Shown: positions 19,629 through 30,309, counted from the first letter of the stretch. The stretch is 36,871 bases of DNA from Thioalkalivibrio sp. (GCF_007692535.1 NZ_REBW01000061.1:1-36871), one strand, 5' to 3'. The notes: generated by a model from the letters alone, not told the origin. Numbers and translations are program-made.

Positions 19629-19707
19629 GGAGTGCGGGAGCTTGCTCCCGCCATTCGGTGCCGGGGATCACCCAGCTCCCGACAGCCGCGGCAAGCCGCC
19701 GCACTCC
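19629..19707. repeat. REPIN-like element, copy 3
   Basis: GGAGTGCGGGAGCTTGCTCCCGC ... GCGGCAAGCCGCCGCACTCC with the same terminal IR as the copies at 15238 and 15357. Confidence 0.83.
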
Positions 19708-19743
19708 ATAGGCGTTTCCGCTCAAACAGCGACAGATCGGGCG

Positions 19744-20256
19744 TCAGAAGTTCTCGGTGGAGGTGAACAGGCCGACGCGCAGATCCTTTGCGGTATAGAT
19801 CTCGCGACCGTCCACCTGCACCGAGCCGTCGGCGATGCCGAGCACCAGCTTGCGGGCGATCACCCGCTTCATGTCCAGATGGTAGGTCACCTTCTTCGCG
19901 GTCGGCAGCACCTGGCCGGTGAACTTCACCTCGCCCACGCCGAGCGCGCGCCCGCGTCCCGGGTTGCCCAGCCAGGCCAAGTGGAAGCCGACGAGCTGCC
20001 ACATCGCGTCGAGGCCGAGGCAGCCGGGCATCACCGGGTCGCCCGGGAAATGGCAGGCGAAGAACCAGAGGTCCGGATGGATGTCCAGTTCCGCGAGCAT
20101 CTCGCCCTTGCCGTACTTGCCGCCGTCGCTGTTGATCTTCAGCACCCGGTCCATCATCAGCATGTTCGGTACGGGCAGGCGGGCGTTGCCCGGACCGAAC
20201 ATCCTGCCGTAGCCGCAGTCCAGCAGTTCGTCGCGGTCGTAATGGTCTTTCTGCAT
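19744..20256 (-). CDS. fabA: 3-hydroxydecanoyl-[ACP] dehydratase/isomerase
   Basis: [87 protein letters not shown]. Start trimmed to ATG 20256. Confidence 0.96.
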   Translation of the reverse strand: MQKDHYDRDELLDCGYGRMFGPGNARLPVPNMLMMDRVLKINSDGGKYGKGEMLAELDIHPDLWFFACHFPGDPVMPGCLGLDAMWQLVGFHLAWLGNPGRGRALGVGEVKFTGQVLPTAKKVTYHLDMKRVIARKLVLGIADGSVQVDGREIYTAKDLRVGLFTSTENF

Positions 20257-20412
20257 GATGGAGTCCTGGTGCAAACCCGGTATTGGACCGAAACCGGTGG
20301 CCAAAAGCAATTCCGGTCCTGTCGGCGGCCGGTTCGGGCAACCAGCGCAGTTGCTGGACTTGGGTGATCGATCGGCCATACTTCGTGGTCTGTCCACGCG
20401 GGGGAGGGGAAG

Positions 20413-21774
20413 GTGACCGAAACGATCCTGATCTGGGTGGCCGCCATCCTCGTGCTCATCCTCGTGCTGGACTTCGCGCGGCAGCCGGTACGCCGGTTCC
20501 TCGTCGCCACGGCCAGCCTGATCGCGCGGATCACCTGCGGGCTGCGCGCACAACTGGTGCATCTGCGCGACGCCGTTGGGCGCTGGCAGAGTCTGCACCT
20601 GGCGCGGCTCGAGGCTGTGCGCCTGGCCGATGCGGTGGATGCGCTCGAGCGCAACTACGGTGATCTGATCGGGCACGACCTGGCGCTGTTACCGGATCTG
20701 CGCCAGCACACCTACGCCGTCCTCCGCGACCTCGAGTCGGCCTATGCCCGCGAGGAGACGGGTCTCACGAGTGAGCCGGCCTGGGTACGCCGCCTTGAGT
20801 CGCTCGCGCGTACCCCCTCCGGTGACCAGCCGCAGAGCCAGCGCCTGGCCCGTGACATGCAGGAGACCGTGCTGCGCATCGCCCGGATGGCTCTGGAGGA
20901 GCACCGCCAGAATGCCCGGGCGTTGTTGGCCACCCGGCGCAGGCTGCAGCAGCCGTTGCAGGATCTGGTGTCGCGTCTGGCGTCGCTGCAGGAGCGTCTG
21001 GCGAGCCTGGAGGGGCAGGCGCAGGGACTGGACGCAAAGCTGAAGCGGTTCGAACAGAACCGGACCAACCGTTCGCTGCGCATGCCGGTCTACGCGCGTG
21101 CCGGCGGGCAGTGGTTGCTCAGCGCCGCCGGCCTGGCGCTGGCGGCGCTTGCCGTCTACGTCTACCAGCAGGTCTTCCACGAGCCCTTCGAACTCCTGTT
21201 TCCGGCCCTGACCGACACCACACCCGATGTCTCGATGCTCGCGATCTGGACGCTGCTGGGCGTTTCGGCCCTGACCGGCTGGATCCTGGTCGAAACGCGC
21301 GCGGCTGCCGGCGCGGGCTTGACGCCACTGGCGCGCCTTGCCCCGTTCTCGCGCGCGCTGCTCACGGCCATCGCCGGAGCGATCCTGCTCGCCGTGGTGA
21401 TCGTCTCCATGATCAACGGCTATCTTCGGGAATGGTTTCTCTACCGGGCCGAACTGGTCGAGGTGCTGATGGCTGGTGGCGTCCAGCCACCGGGGCCCGA
21501 TGTGGATTGGGTCGCGCAGATTCTCGGGGGACTTCTCGGGTTGGTTTTGCCGCTGGTGGTCGCCCTTGCACCGCTATGGCTGCTCGGGCTGCTGGCGGCC
21601 ACGCGCGTGCTCTCCGGCGGCGCACTCTGGGTCCTGCTGGCACTGCTCGCGGGGCTGCTGCAGTGGCTGGCGGGAATTTCCATGCAGCTGCGCCGCTGGC
21701 TCCCGGCGGGCTTCGATCTCGTGATCTTCCTTCCCGAGGCCTTCAGACGCTGGCGCCGGCGCGACCCGGCCTGA
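20413..21774 (+). CDS. Uncharacterised membrane protein with coiled-coil region and several predicted TM helices
   Basis: N-terminal TM ([18 protein letters not shown]), Q/R/L-rich helical middle, then hydrophobic stretches [58 protein letters not shown] and later segments. Confidence 0.75.
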   Translation: MTETILIWVAAILVLILVLDFARQPVRRFLVATASLIARITCGLRAQLVHLRDAVGRWQSLHLARLEAVRLADAVDALERNYGDLIGHDLALLPDLRQHTYAVLRDLESAYAREETGLTSEPAWVRRLESLARTPSGDQPQSQRLARDMQETVLRIARMALEEHRQNARALLATRRRLQQPLQDLVSRLASLQERLASLEGQAQGLDAKLKRFEQNRTNRSLRMPVYARAGGQWLLSAAGLALAALAVYVYQQVFHEPFELLFPALTDTTPDVSMLAIWTLLGVSALTGWILVETRAAAGAGLTPLARLAPFSRALLTAIAGAILLAVVIVSMINGYLREWFLYRAELVEVLMAGGVQPPGPDVDWVAQILGGLLGLVLPLVVALAPLWLLGLLAATRVLSGGALWVLLALLAGLLQWLAGISMQLRRWLPAGFDLVIFLPEAFRRWRRRDPA

Positions 21775-21879
21775 CGCGTCAGCCGGAGCGAGAAGTTCTC
21801 CGGGAGCACCCTTCGGCCGCGAGGACTGGTAAACTGCCACGCCGATTGACCGTTTCGCGAGAGCTGGGAGAAGGGCAGC

Positions 21880-22557
21880 ATGGGTTTCAGATTTGTCGGC
21901 ATCGTATTTGTCTTGGGTTTGCTCCTGGTCTTCACGACGCAGGCGGCGGCGCAAAACGTCACGCGCTACATCAGCGAGGAACTCGAGGTGGGCGTGCGCA
22001 CCGGGAAGACGCTGCAGAACCGAATCATCCGGAGCGCGCGCAGCGGCGAGCAGGTCACCGTGCTGCAACAGGATCCCGATGGTCACTCGCAGATCCGGTT
22101 CGCCAACGGCACCGAGGGCTGGATTCTCACCCGTTACCTGCAGAATCAGCCGCATTCGCGTGAACGGCTCGCGGCGGTGCAGGCGGAACTGGACGAGATC
22201 CGCTCCGGTTCCGACGACCAGGCCGGCCGTATTGCCCAGTTGCTGGATACGCGCCGGGGCCTGGAGGCCGAGCGCGAGACCCTGCAGCGTCAACTTGCCG
22301 ACCTCGAGAGTGAGCTCGAGGAGTTGCGGGATGTCGCCGCCCGTCCACAGGAAATCCGGGCTCAGAACGCGCAGCTGCGCAGTTCCCTGGTCGAGGCACA
22401 GGGCTCCGCCGAGGACTACCGCCGCCAGGTCGAGGTGATGCGGGCGGACAGCCAGCGCAAGTGGTTCATGACCGGCGCGCTGGTGACGGTGGGTTCGCTG
22501 ATTTTCGGAATCCTGCTGACGCGGCTTCCGCGCCGGCGTCGCAGCAGCGAGTGGTAG
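21880..22557 (+). CDS. TIGR04211-type SH3 domain-containing protein (YgiM-like)
   Basis: Signal peptide, RYISEELEVGVRTGKTLQNRIIRSARSGEQVTVLQ, coiled coil, C-terminal TM WFMTGALVTVGSLIFGILLTRLPRRRR. Confidence 0.87.
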   Translation: MGFRFVGIVFVLGLLLVFTTQAAAQNVTRYISEELEVGVRTGKTLQNRIIRSARSGEQVTVLQQDPDGHSQIRFANGTEGWILTRYLQNQPHSRERLAAVQAELDEIRSGSDDQAGRIAQLLDTRRGLEAERETLQRQLADLESELEELRDVAARPQEIRAQNAQLRSSLVEAQGSAEDYRRQVEVMRADSQRKWFMTGALVTVGSLIFGILLTRLPRRRRSSEW

Positions 22558-22717
22558 CCCGAACAGGAAGCCGATGGTTGCTTGCGCCCGAGGCACCGGG
22601 CCGGTAGCCTTCGCGCGGTTCCGTGTTGCCGTGTTGCGGCACTGCACCTGGCTCTGGATGCCAATCCGTGTGCGCATCGGGGTGCGCCCGCTTTCCTGAC
22701 CAAGGAGTCTTGACCGA

Positions 22718-25018
22718 ATGCTGTACGCGATTCTGTCGACATTCGTGCTGGCGGCGCTCGCGCCTTGGGTGCACCGGCTGACAGGGCGCTACAGCGGCTG
22801 GGTGCTGGCGTTGCTTCCCGCCGCGCTCTTCCTCTACTTCGCCAGCTTCCTCCCGGCCATCAATGCCGGCGAGGTGGTGATACTGGTCACGCCCTGGATG
22901 CCCGGGCTGGACATCCAGCTCTCGTTCCTGGTCGATGGGCTGTCCCTGCTGTTCGCATTGCTGATCTCGGGGATCGGCTTCTTCATCGTCAGTTACGCCG
23001 GGCGTTACCTCGAGAAGAGCCGTGACCTCGGGCGCTTTTACGTGCTCATCCTGTCGTTCATGGGCTCGATGCTGGGCCTGGTGCTGGCCGACAACCTGGT
23101 CGCGATGTTCGTCTTCTGGGAGCTGACCAGCGTCACTTCCTATCTGCTGATCGGTTACAACCACGAGGACCTGAAGGCGCGCAAGGCGGCGCTGCAGGGG
23201 CTGATCGTGACCGTTGGCGGCGGGCTGGCCCTGCTCGCGGGGATCGTGATGCTGGCCATCGCCGGCGGCAGCTACGAACTCTCGGAGATCCTGAATTCCG
23301 GCGATGCCGTGCGCGAACACGCGCTGTACCTGCCGCTGCTGATCCTGATCCTCCTCGGCGCCTTCACCAAGTCCGCACAGGTGCCGTTCCACTTCTGGCT
23401 GCCGAACGCGATGGCGGCGCCGACGCCGGTCTCGGCCTACCTGCATTCGGCGACCATGGTGAAGGCCGGCATCTACCTGCTGGCGCGGCTGAATCCGTCA
23501 CTGGGCGGCACCGAGGTCTGGTTCACGGTGCTCGCGCTGTTTGGCGCGGTGACGATGTTCGTCGGTGTGTTCCTGTCGTTCCGCAGCACCGGCATCAAGA
23601 GCGTGCTCGCGTATTCGACCGTGATGGCGCTGGGCATGCTGACCATGCTGATCGGCATTGGCACCGAGACGGCGCTGCTCGCGGCGATGGCGTTCCTGCT
23701 CGCGCATTCGCTGTACAAAGGCGCGCTGTTCCTGGTGGCCGGGATTCTCGATCACGAGGCGGGCGCGAAGGACTTCCTGCAGACGGGGGGGCTGCGGGCT
23801 GCGCTCCCGGTGACCTCGGCCTTCGCGATTCTTGCGGCATTGTCGATGGCCGGCGTGCTGCCGCTGTTCGGCTTCGTGGCCAAGGAACTGATGCTGGAGT
23901 CGGTGCTGGGTGCGCCGGGGCTGGTGCCGCTGCTGGCGTTGCTCGCGATCGCCTCGGCCATCCTCGGGGTTGGCGTGGCGGCGATCGTCGGCATCCGGCC
24001 CTGGTTCGGCCCGCGCGTCGAGACACCGAAGACGCCGCATGAGGCGCCGCCGGCACTGGTCGCCGGTCCCGTGGTGCTGGCCAGCCTGGGCCTGGTGTTC
24101 GGACTCGGGCCGGGTCTGGCGGAGGGCGGCATACTGGCCGCCGCGGCGCAGGCGGTGAACGGCGGCGTGCCGGTCGACGCCTACCTGGCGCTGTGGCACG
24201 GACTGAACTGGCCGCTCGCGATCAGCGTGCTCGCGCTGGTGGCCGGGCTGTTCCTGTACAGCCGCTGGGAGCGCGTGCGGGAGCTGCTGGCCTGGGTCGA
24301 CACCGCGTCCCGGTACGGGCCGGAGCGCGGCTACGACAAGATGATGGACGGGATCATCGGCTTTTCCGACTGGCAGACGCGCGTACTGCAGAACGGTTAT
24401 CTGCGCTTCTACATCATGTTCATCATCGTGGCCACCGCCCTGATGGTCGGCGTGACGGCGCAGATCTTCGGGGTGTCCGTGGGCCCGTTGGCGATCGCGG
24501 ACCTGCGCGTGTACGAAATGGCGATCGTCGCGATCATGGCGTTGTCCGCGCTGTTCGCGGTGCTCACCCGCTCGCGCCTGGGGGCGGTTGCGGCCCTCGG
24601 CTCCTTCGGCTTTACCGTGGCCCTGATCTTCGTTCTGTTCAGCGCGCTGGATGTGGGAATCACCCAGATCCTGGTCGAAACGCTGACGGTGATCCTGCTG
24701 GTGCTGGTGCTGTTCCGCCTGCCCGGCTTCCTCGGCCTGTCGCCCTGGTGGGTCAAGCTGCGCGATGCGACGATCGCGCTCGCCGCCGGGGGCATGGTGA
24801 CGCTGCTGATCCTCAGCACGCACAGTGCGCGCGAGTTCGATTCCATCGCACAGGAGCTGATCGAGTGGTCGGTGCCCGAGGGCTACGGCCGCAACGTGGT
24901 GAACGTGATCCTGGTCGATTTCCGGACCCTCGACACGCTGGGTGAGATTTTCGTACTCGCGCTGGCGGCCGTGGGGGTTTACGCGATGATCCGCTTCCGC
25001 GCGGAGGACCGCCGATGA
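22718..25018 (+). CDS. mrpA: Mrp Na+/H+ antiporter subunit A
   Basis: NuoL/ND5-like TMs: [64 protein letters not shown]-terminal MbhD/E-like region. Confidence 0.95.
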   Translation: MLYAILSTFVLAALAPWVHRLTGRYSGWVLALLPAALFLYFASFLPAINAGEVVILVTPWMPGLDIQLSFLVDGLSLLFALLISGIGFFIVSYAGRYLEKSRDLGRFYVLILSFMGSMLGLVLADNLVAMFVFWELTSVTSYLLIGYNHEDLKARKAALQGLIVTVGGGLALLAGIVMLAIAGGSYELSEILNSGDAVREHALYLPLLILILLGAFTKSAQVPFHFWLPNAMAAPTPVSAYLHSATMVKAGIYLLARLNPSLGGTEVWFTVLALFGAVTMFVGVFLSFRSTGIKSVLAYSTVMALGMLTMLIGIGTETALLAAMAFLLAHSLYKGALFLVAGILDHEAGAKDFLQTGGLRAALPVTSAFAILAALSMAGVLPLFGFVAKELMLESVLGAPGLVPLLALLAIASAILGVGVAAIVGIRPWFGPRVETPKTPHEAPPALVAGPVVLASLGLVFGLGPGLAEGGILAAAAQAVNGGVPVDAYLALWHGLNWPLAISVLALVAGLFLYSRWERVRELLAWVDTASRYGPERGYDKMMDGIIGFSDWQTRVLQNGYLRFYIMFIIVATALMVGVTAQIFGVSVGPLAIADLRVYEMAIVAIMALSALFAVLTRSRLGAVAALGSFGFTVALIFVLFSALDVGITQILVETLTVILLVLVLFRLPGFLGLSPWWVKLRDATIALAAGGMVTLLILSTHSAREFDSIAQELIEWSVPEGYGRNVVNVILVDFRTLDTLGEIFVLALAAVGVYAMIRFRAEDRR

Positions 25019-25440
25019 ACATGCACTCGCTGATCCTGCGTACCGCGGGGAACTTCCTGCTGCCGCTGCTGCTGCTTTTTTCGGTGTTTCTGCTGCTGCG
25101 CGGTCACGACGAGCCGGGCGGCGGGTTCATCGCCGGGCTGGTCGCGGCCGGTGCGATCGTGCTGTACGTGTTCTCGATGGATATCGCCTCCGCGCGCAGG
25201 CTGCTGCGCGTCGATCCGCGCGACCTCCTCGGCGCGGGGATGGTCATCGCGGTCCTGAGTGGCGCGCCGGCGGCGTTCCTGGGCCAGCCGTACTTCACCG
25301 CGCAGTGGTGGGAGTTCGGGCTGCCCGGGGGTGGGGAGCTGAAGCTGAGCACGGTGCTCATCTTCGACATCGGCGTGTACCTGGTGGTCGTCGGCGCGGT
25401 GCTGACGATCATTCTCAACCTGGCCGAGGCGGAGGACTGA
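25015..25440 (+). CDS. mrpB: Mrp antiporter subunit B
   Basis: [32 protein letters not shown] overlap with mrpA. Confidence 0.94.
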   Translation: MNMHSLILRTAGNFLLPLLLLFSVFLLLRGHDEPGGGFIAGLVAAGAIVLYVFSMDIASARRLLRVDPRDLLGAGMVIAVLSGAPAAFLGQPYFTAQWWEFGLPGGGELKLSTVLIFDIGVYLVVVGAVLTIILNLAEAED

Positions 25441-25442
25441 CG

Positions 25443-25790
25443 ATGGAAATCGTGATGGCCCTCGTAATCGGCTTCCTGTACGCGGCGGCGCTGTACATGA
25501 TGCTGCGCCGTTCCATCGTGAAACTCGTGATCGGCCTGGTGCTGCTCTCGAATGCGGCGAACCTGCTGATCTTCACTGCCGCCGGGCTGGTGCGCGGCGC
25601 GCCTCCGCTGATCTACCCGGGCGATCTCGTTCCGCCGGGCGTCAGCGCCGACCCGCTCGCGCAGGCGCTGATCCTGACCGCGATCGTGATCGGGTTCGGC
25701 GTGCTCGCCTTCGCGGTGGTGCTGATTCACCGCGCCTACGAGGTAGTGGGCGCCGATGACATGGATAAGATGAAGGATACGGATACATGA
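25443..25790 (+). CDS. mrpC: Mrp antiporter subunit C (NuoK-like)
   Basis: [44 protein letters not shown]...[25 protein letters not shown]. Start trimmed from 25305. Confidence 0.94.
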   Translation: MEIVMALVIGFLYAAALYMMLRRSIVKLVIGLVLLSNAANLLIFTAAGLVRGAPPLIYPGDLVPPGVSADPLAQALILTAIVIGFGVLAFAVVLIHRAYEVVGADDMDKMKDTDT

Positions 25791-27322
25791 GCGCGTACAT
25801 GAACGCGCTGGTCGCGCTTCCTGTCATCCTCCCGTTACTTGCCGGGGCGCTGTCCCTGGCGTTCTGGCGTTCGAGCGCGGCGCAGAAACTGCTGGGTGTG
25901 TTCGGCACGTTGGCCCTGCTGGTGGTGTCGGTGCACCTGCTGTTCGAGACCTGGGAACACGACCACATCGTGATGCACATGGGGAGCTGGCATGCGCCGT
26001 TCGGCATCGTGCTGGTTTCCGACATGCTCGCCGCGATCATGGTGGTCCTGACCGGGATCATCGGCCTGGCGACCGCCGTGTACTCGCTGTCCGACATCGG
26101 CACCCGCCACGAGCGCTTCGGGTACTACCCGCTGTTCCACCTGTTGCTCGCGGGCGTGAACGGCGCCTTCCTGACCGGCGACATCTTCAACCTCTACGTG
26201 TGGTTCGAGGTGATGCTGGTCGCGTCCTTCGCGCTGCTGATCCTCGGCGGCGAACGGGCGCAGATGGAGGGCGCGATCAAGTACGTGACGCTGAACCTCG
26301 TCTCGTCGATGCTGTTCCTGACCGCGATCGGTCTGCTCTACGGCCTGACCGGCACGCTGAACATGGCCGACATCGCGGTGAGGCTGGCCGAGGTGGAAGA
26401 CACCGGCCTGGTGACCGTGATCGCGATGCTGTTCATGGTGTCCTTTGGCATCAAGGCGGCGGCGTTCCCGTTCTTCTTCTGGCTGCCGGCGTCGTATCAC
26501 ACGCCGAAGGTCGCGGTCTCGGCGCTGTTCGCGGGCATGCTGACCAAGGTGGGTGTGTACGCGCTGTACCGCGTGTTTACGCTGATCTTCAACCAGGACG
26601 TCGACTACACGCACGAGATCCTGCTCTGGATCGCGATGCTGACCATGCTGACCGGCGTGCTCGGCGCCGCGGCCCAGTTCGAGTTCCGGCGCATCCTGTC
26701 CTTCCACATCATCAGCCAGATCGGCTACATGATCCTGGGACTCGCGCTGTTCACGCCGCTCGCGATCGTGGGCGGGGTGTTCTACATCATGCACCACATC
26801 ATCGTGAAGGCGAATCTATTCCTGATCAGTGGCTTGACGTACCAATTGAAGGGATCGCACGAGCTAAGGGAGCTGGGCGGGCTGTACCGATCGCACCCGA
26901 TGCTCGCGGTGTTGTTCATGGTTCCCGCGCTGTCGCTGGCCGGCCTGCCGCCACTGTCCGGATTCTTCGCGAAGTTCATCATCATCCGCGCCGGCATCGA
27001 GGTCGAGGCGTGGCTGGCGGTGGCGGTGGCTTTGGTGGTCGGTCTACTGACACTGTATTCGATGGTGAAGATCTGGAACGAGGTGTTCTGGAAAGCGCAG
27101 CCCGCGGGCTTCGGGCAGACTCCCACGCCCGTCCGGCCCCTGTTCTGGATGTGGCCGCCGATCGTCGGCCTCGCGCTGATGACGGTAATGATCGGACTCT
27201 ACGGCCAGCCGATCTTCGAGATGGCAGAGTTGTCCGCCGAGCAGCTGCTTGACACCTCGCGGTACATCGAGGCGGTGCTCGGTGCGGACTACGTCGAGTC
27301 CCTGCAGGAGATGCGGCGATGA
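25787..27322 (+). CDS. mrpD: Mrp antiporter subunit D (NuoM/N-like)
   Basis: [73 protein letters not shown]. Confidence 0.95.
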   Translation: MSAYMNALVALPVILPLLAGALSLAFWRSSAAQKLLGVFGTLALLVVSVHLLFETWEHDHIVMHMGSWHAPFGIVLVSDMLAAIMVVLTGIIGLATAVYSLSDIGTRHERFGYYPLFHLLLAGVNGAFLTGDIFNLYVWFEVMLVASFALLILGGERAQMEGAIKYVTLNLVSSMLFLTAIGLLYGLTGTLNMADIAVRLAEVEDTGLVTVIAMLFMVSFGIKAAAFPFFFWLPASYHTPKVAVSALFAGMLTKVGVYALYRVFTLIFNQDVDYTHEILLWIAMLTMLTGVLGAAAQFEFRRILSFHIISQIGYMILGLALFTPLAIVGGVFYIMHHIIVKANLFLISGLTYQLKGSHELRELGGLYRSHPMLAVLFMVPALSLAGLPPLSGFFAKFIIIRAGIEVEAWLAVAVALVVGLLTLYSMVKIWNEVFWKAQPAGFGQTPTPVRPLFWMWPPIVGLALMTVMIGLYGQPIFEMAELSAEQLLDTSRYIEAVLGADYVESLQEMRR

Positions 27323-27792
27323 TCGCGCTGATCTGGAACATCGCGCTGGCGCTGATCTGGATGGCGCTTACCGGTTCCTTCACCGGTGCCAACCTGTTGC
27401 TCGGTTTCGTGCTGGGCTACGTCGTGCTCGCGCTCACGCTTGGGCGCAAGCCGGCATTCCGGAAATACCTGTTGAAGGTGCCGCAGTTCTTCGCGTTTCT
27501 CGGCTATTTCTTCTGGGAACTGCTGCTCTCGAACCTCAAGGTCGCCTACGATGTGCTGACACCCACGCATCACATGTCTCCCGGCGTGATCGCGATGCCG
27601 CTGGACGCCGAGACCGATGGCGAGATCACCATCGTGGCGAACCTGATTTCACTGACGCCCGGGACGCTGAGCCTGGACGTGTCGAGCGACAAGAAAGTGC
27701 TTTACATCCACGTGATGTATCTGGACGACCGCGATGCGGTGATCCGGAGCATCAAGGTCCTGGAGGCCCGTGCGCTCCAGGTGCTGCGCTGA
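27319..27792 (+). CDS. mrpE: Mrp antiporter subunit E
   Basis: NLLLGFVLGYVVLALT, VANLISLTPGTLSLDVSSDKKVLYIHVMYLDD. Confidence 0.94.
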   Translation: MIALIWNIALALIWMALTGSFTGANLLLGFVLGYVVLALTLGRKPAFRKYLLKVPQFFAFLGYFFWELLLSNLKVAYDVLTPTHHMSPGVIAMPLDAETDGEITIVANLISLTPGTLSLDVSSDKKVLYIHVMYLDDRDAVIRSIKVLEARALQVLR

Positions 27793-27801
27793 GGGAACGG
27801 T

Positions 27802-28077
27802 ATGTTCGACTACGCGATCTTCGTCGCCTACGCGCTGCTCAGCCTGGCACTGGTGCTGAGTTTCGTGCGCCTCGTCCTGGGCCCATCGCTTCCCGACCGC
27901 GTGGTGGCGCTGGAGCTTCTCGCATCGCTGACCGTGGGCTTCATCGGTGTTGCGGTGGTGGCCACCGGCCGATCCGCTTTTCTGGACGTGGCGATGGTGC
28001 TGGCGCTGACCGCATTTCTCGCGGCGATCGCCTTCGCACGCTATCTCGAGAAGGGAGGACACCGCATTGATGATTGA
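27802..28077 (+). CDS. mrpF: Mrp antiporter subunit F
   Basis: VRLVLGPSLPDRVVALELLASLTVGFIGV...FLDVAMVLALTAFLAAIAFARYLEKG. Confidence 0.94.
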   Translation: MFDYAIFVAYALLSLALVLSFVRLVLGPSLPDRVVALELLASLTVGFIGVAVVATGRSAFLDVAMVLALTAFLAAIAFARYLEKGGHRIDD

Positions 28078-28495
28078 GTTGCTGACCGCCGTGTTTCTGG
28101 TGGGCGGGGCCGGCTTCATGCTGATCGCCGCACTTGGGTTGCTGCGCATGCCGGATCTGCTCACCCGCATGCATGCGACGACCAAGGCGGGCGTGCTCGG
28201 TGCCGGTCTGATCATGGTGGGCGCCGCGATCTTCATCGGGCAGCTGACGGTGGTGGTCAAGGCCGTGGCCGTGATCGCGTTCCTCATCCTCACCGCTCCG
28301 GTGGCTGCGCACGCGATCGGCAGGGCGGGGTACTTCATGGGCGTGCCGCTGTGGTCACAGACGCATACCGATGAACTCGAGGGGCGCTACGATCCAGAGA
28401 CCCACATCCTCGCCTCGTCGTCGGAAAAGCCGTCCGGGAACGATGACCAGCCGCCGCGCAAGACCTCAGACAGCGACTCCAGTAGGCCGGGTTAG
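28070..28495 (+). CDS. mrpG: Mrp antiporter subunit G
   Basis: FLVGGAGFMLIAALGLLRMPDLLTRMHATTKAGVLGAGLIMVG...LTAPVAAHAIGRAGYF. Confidence 0.94.
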   Translation: MIELLTAVFLVGGAGFMLIAALGLLRMPDLLTRMHATTKAGVLGAGLIMVGAAIFIGQLTVVVKAVAVIAFLILTAPVAAHAIGRAGYFMGVPLWSQTHTDELEGRYDPETHILASSSEKPSGNDDQPPRKTSDSDSSRPG

Positions 28496-28511
28496 CGCAG
28501 CGTAACCCGAC
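28482..28511. repeat. Palindromic repeat GTAGGCCGGGTTAGCGCAGCGTAACCCGAC
   Basis: One-base variant of the family at 19581; overlaps the 3' end of mrpG. Confidence 0.88.
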
Positions 28512-28533
28512 AAGCCCCTCATCCCCCCACCGC

Positions 28534-28563
28534 GTAGGTCGGGTTAGCGCAGCGTAACCCGAC
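28534..28563. repeat. Palindromic repeat GTAGGTCGGGTTAGCGCAGCGTAACCCGAC
   Basis: Same family; direct orientation relative to the 28482 copy. Confidence 0.9.
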
Positions 28564-28612
28564 AGATCCCGCCCCTCCTGTTTCCCATTAGGCCCGTTCG
28601 GCCTGAATGGCG

Positions 28613-28771
28613 TCACCCGATCACCTCGCTCAAAAGCCACGACACCAGCAGCCCGCGGGAATCACCGCCATCCACAACATCCTCCTGCTCGAGGATCACG
28701 ATCACCTCCTCGACGTAACGCTGCAGGGTCCCCGGCGCATCTGCGCCAACGCCGCCCCGACCCGACGACAC
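28613..28771 (-). CDS. Possible small CDS or decayed gene remnant
   Basis: Minus-strand reading VSSGRGGVGADAPGTLQRYVEEVIVILEQEDVVDGGDSRGLLVSWLLSEVIG* has high third-position GC and protein-like composition, but weak start and RBS. Absent from the ORF track, apparently because of its length. Confidence 0.3.
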   Translation of the reverse strand: MSSGRGGVGADAPGTLQRYVEEVIVILEQEDVVDGGDSRGLLVSWLLSEVIG

Positions 28772-28902
28772 AGGGTCCGCCAGGTCGATTGGTTTGTCCG
28801 CAGGGGCAGGGATACACTTTCCACCGGTGAGGATGGTCGTGGTTGCCCTCGAACGGCAGCCGTACGCCCGGCCGTCAAGCGCCGGACGGTGGTCGCAGCT
28901 TC

Positions 28903-29961
28903 ATGATCAACAACAAACGGCACACAGGGGGCAACGTGGAATTCAGCTTGGGTGATTTGGCCGAGAGACTGGGCGTCGAACTGAGTGGTGACCCCCGGCG
29001 TCCGATCCACGGGATCAGTGGCCTGGGCTCCAGCAAGCCCGGTACCATCAGCTTTCTGGCGCATTCCCGCTATCGTCACCATCTGCGCGGGACCCGTGCC
29101 GCTGCGGTCATCCTGACGCAGGAGGAACGTCAGCACTGTCCTGTCGATGCGCTGATCAGTGCCACCCCGTATCTCTGTTATGCCCGCCTCACCGCACTGT
29201 TTGCCCCGCGGTTTCCCGCCGCCGAGCCCATTCATCCAAGCGCCGTGGTCGATCCCGGCGCCAGCCTGGGCGCGGGGGTTCGGATCGGTGCCAATGCGGT
29301 GGTCGCCGACGGGGTGATACTGGGCGAGGGGGTTGAGATCGGCGCCGGGTCTGTGGTGTTGCAGGGCAGCCGTATCGGCGCCTCCAGCCGTCTGATGCCG
29401 AATGTCACCGTTTATCATGACTGCGTGATTGGTGAACGGGCCCTGATCCACAGTGGTGCGGTGATCGGCAGCGACGGCTTCGGGTTCGCCCCGGATGGCA
29501 AGGAGTGGGTCAAGATCCACCAGTTGGGCCGGGTGGTGATCGGCAATGACGTGGAGATCGGGGCCAACACCTGTGTCGACCGGGGCGCCATCGAAGATAC
29601 GCTGATCGGCGATGGTGCCAAGCTCGACAACCTGATCCAGTTGGCGCACAACGTAAAAGTGGGCGCCCGCACGGTGATGGCGGGCTGCGTGGGGATCGCC
29701 GGGAGCGTGGATATCGGCGAGGACTGTGCGCTGGGCGGTGGCGTCGGCGTTGCCGGCCACCTGAGTCTTCCTCCCGGTACCACGGTCATGGGGATGTCGC
29801 TGGTGAGCAGTTCGCCGCCCGAGCCGGGTGTCTATGCCGGAGGCCTGCCGGCCGCGAAGCGCGGGGAATGGCAGCGCAATGCGTTGCGCTTCCGTCAGCT
29901 CGATGGCATCGCGAAGCGTCTGAACAAGCTGGAAAAGGCGCTGGAAGAAGGGCGGACGTGA
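28903..29961 (+). CDS. lpxD: UDP-3-O-(3-hydroxyacyl)glucosamine N-acyltransferase
   Basis: FSLGDLAERLGVELSGDP, hexapeptide repeats, GSDGFGFAPDGKEWVKIHQLGRVVIGNDVEIGANTCVDRGAIEDTLIGDGAKLDNLIQLAHNVKVG. GTG 28936 is an alternative start with a better RBS (AGGGGG). Confidence 0.95.
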   Translation: MINNKRHTGGNVEFSLGDLAERLGVELSGDPRRPIHGISGLGSSKPGTISFLAHSRYRHHLRGTRAAAVILTQEERQHCPVDALISATPYLCYARLTALFAPRFPAAEPIHPSAVVDPGASLGAGVRIGANAVVADGVILGEGVEIGAGSVVLQGSRIGASSRLMPNVTVYHDCVIGERALIHSGAVIGSDGFGFAPDGKEWVKIHQLGRVVIGNDVEIGANTCVDRGAIEDTLIGDGAKLDNLIQLAHNVKVGARTVMAGCVGIAGSVDIGEDCALGGGVGVAGHLSLPPGTTVMGMSLVSSSPPEPGVYAGGLPAAKRGEWQRNALRFRQLDGIAKRLNKLEKALEEGRT

Positions 29962-30121
29962 CCCGCGTGCCGAAGGCCGGCAGCTTCGGTTCGCGTTCTG
30001 GAATAGAAACTCCCGGACGAACCACTGGCGGAGGCAGGAAGCCGGACCGGACCCGCGGCTGGCGACGGGGGCGTGTACGGACGACGAGGCCGTTGGCAGT
30101 CAGGCCGCAGGGCCAACCCCT

Positions 30122-30151
30122 GTCGGGTTACGCTGCGCTAACCCGACCTAC
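30122..30151. repeat. Palindromic repeat, inverted orientation (GTCGGGTTACGCTGCGCTAACCCGACCTAC)
   Basis: Reverse complement of GTAGGTCGGGTTAGCGCAGCGTAACCCGAC; inside tandem unit 1. Confidence 0.9.
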
Positions 30152-30252
30152 GCGACTGGCGGAGGCAGGAAGCCGGACCGGACCCGCGGCTGGCGACGGG
30201 GGCGTGTACGGACGACGAGGCCGTTGGCAGTCAGGCCGCAGGGCCAACCCCT

Positions 30253-30282
30253 GTCGGGTTACGCTGCGCTAACCCGACCTAC
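30253..30282. repeat. Palindromic repeat, inverted orientation
   Basis: Second copy, inside tandem unit 2. Confidence 0.9.
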
Positions 30283-30309
30283 GCGACCACGTGGCCACAC
30301 CGCATCACC

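Larger units (their letters stand above)
30024..30285. repeat. Perfect 131-bp tandem duplication (two units: 30024-30154, 30155-30285)
   Basis: Unit ACTGGCGGAGGCAGGAAGCCGGACC...GTCGGGTTACGCTGCGCTAACCCGACCTACGCG is read twice with no difference. Confidence 0.95.

Noticed and set aside
20257-20676. N-terminal extension of the fabA ORF
   Set aside because: FabA homology starts at [17 protein letters not shown] (20256); the extension overlaps the opposite-strand gene at 20413.
23498-24823. 441-aa minus-strand ORF opposite mrpA
   Set aside because: His/Gln/Arg-rich antisense of TM-coding sequence; typical artefact.
28702-29760. 352-aa minus-strand ORF opposite lpxD
   Set aside because: Antisense to hexapeptide repeats of lpxD; only its far 3' end was kept as a low-confidence separate observation.
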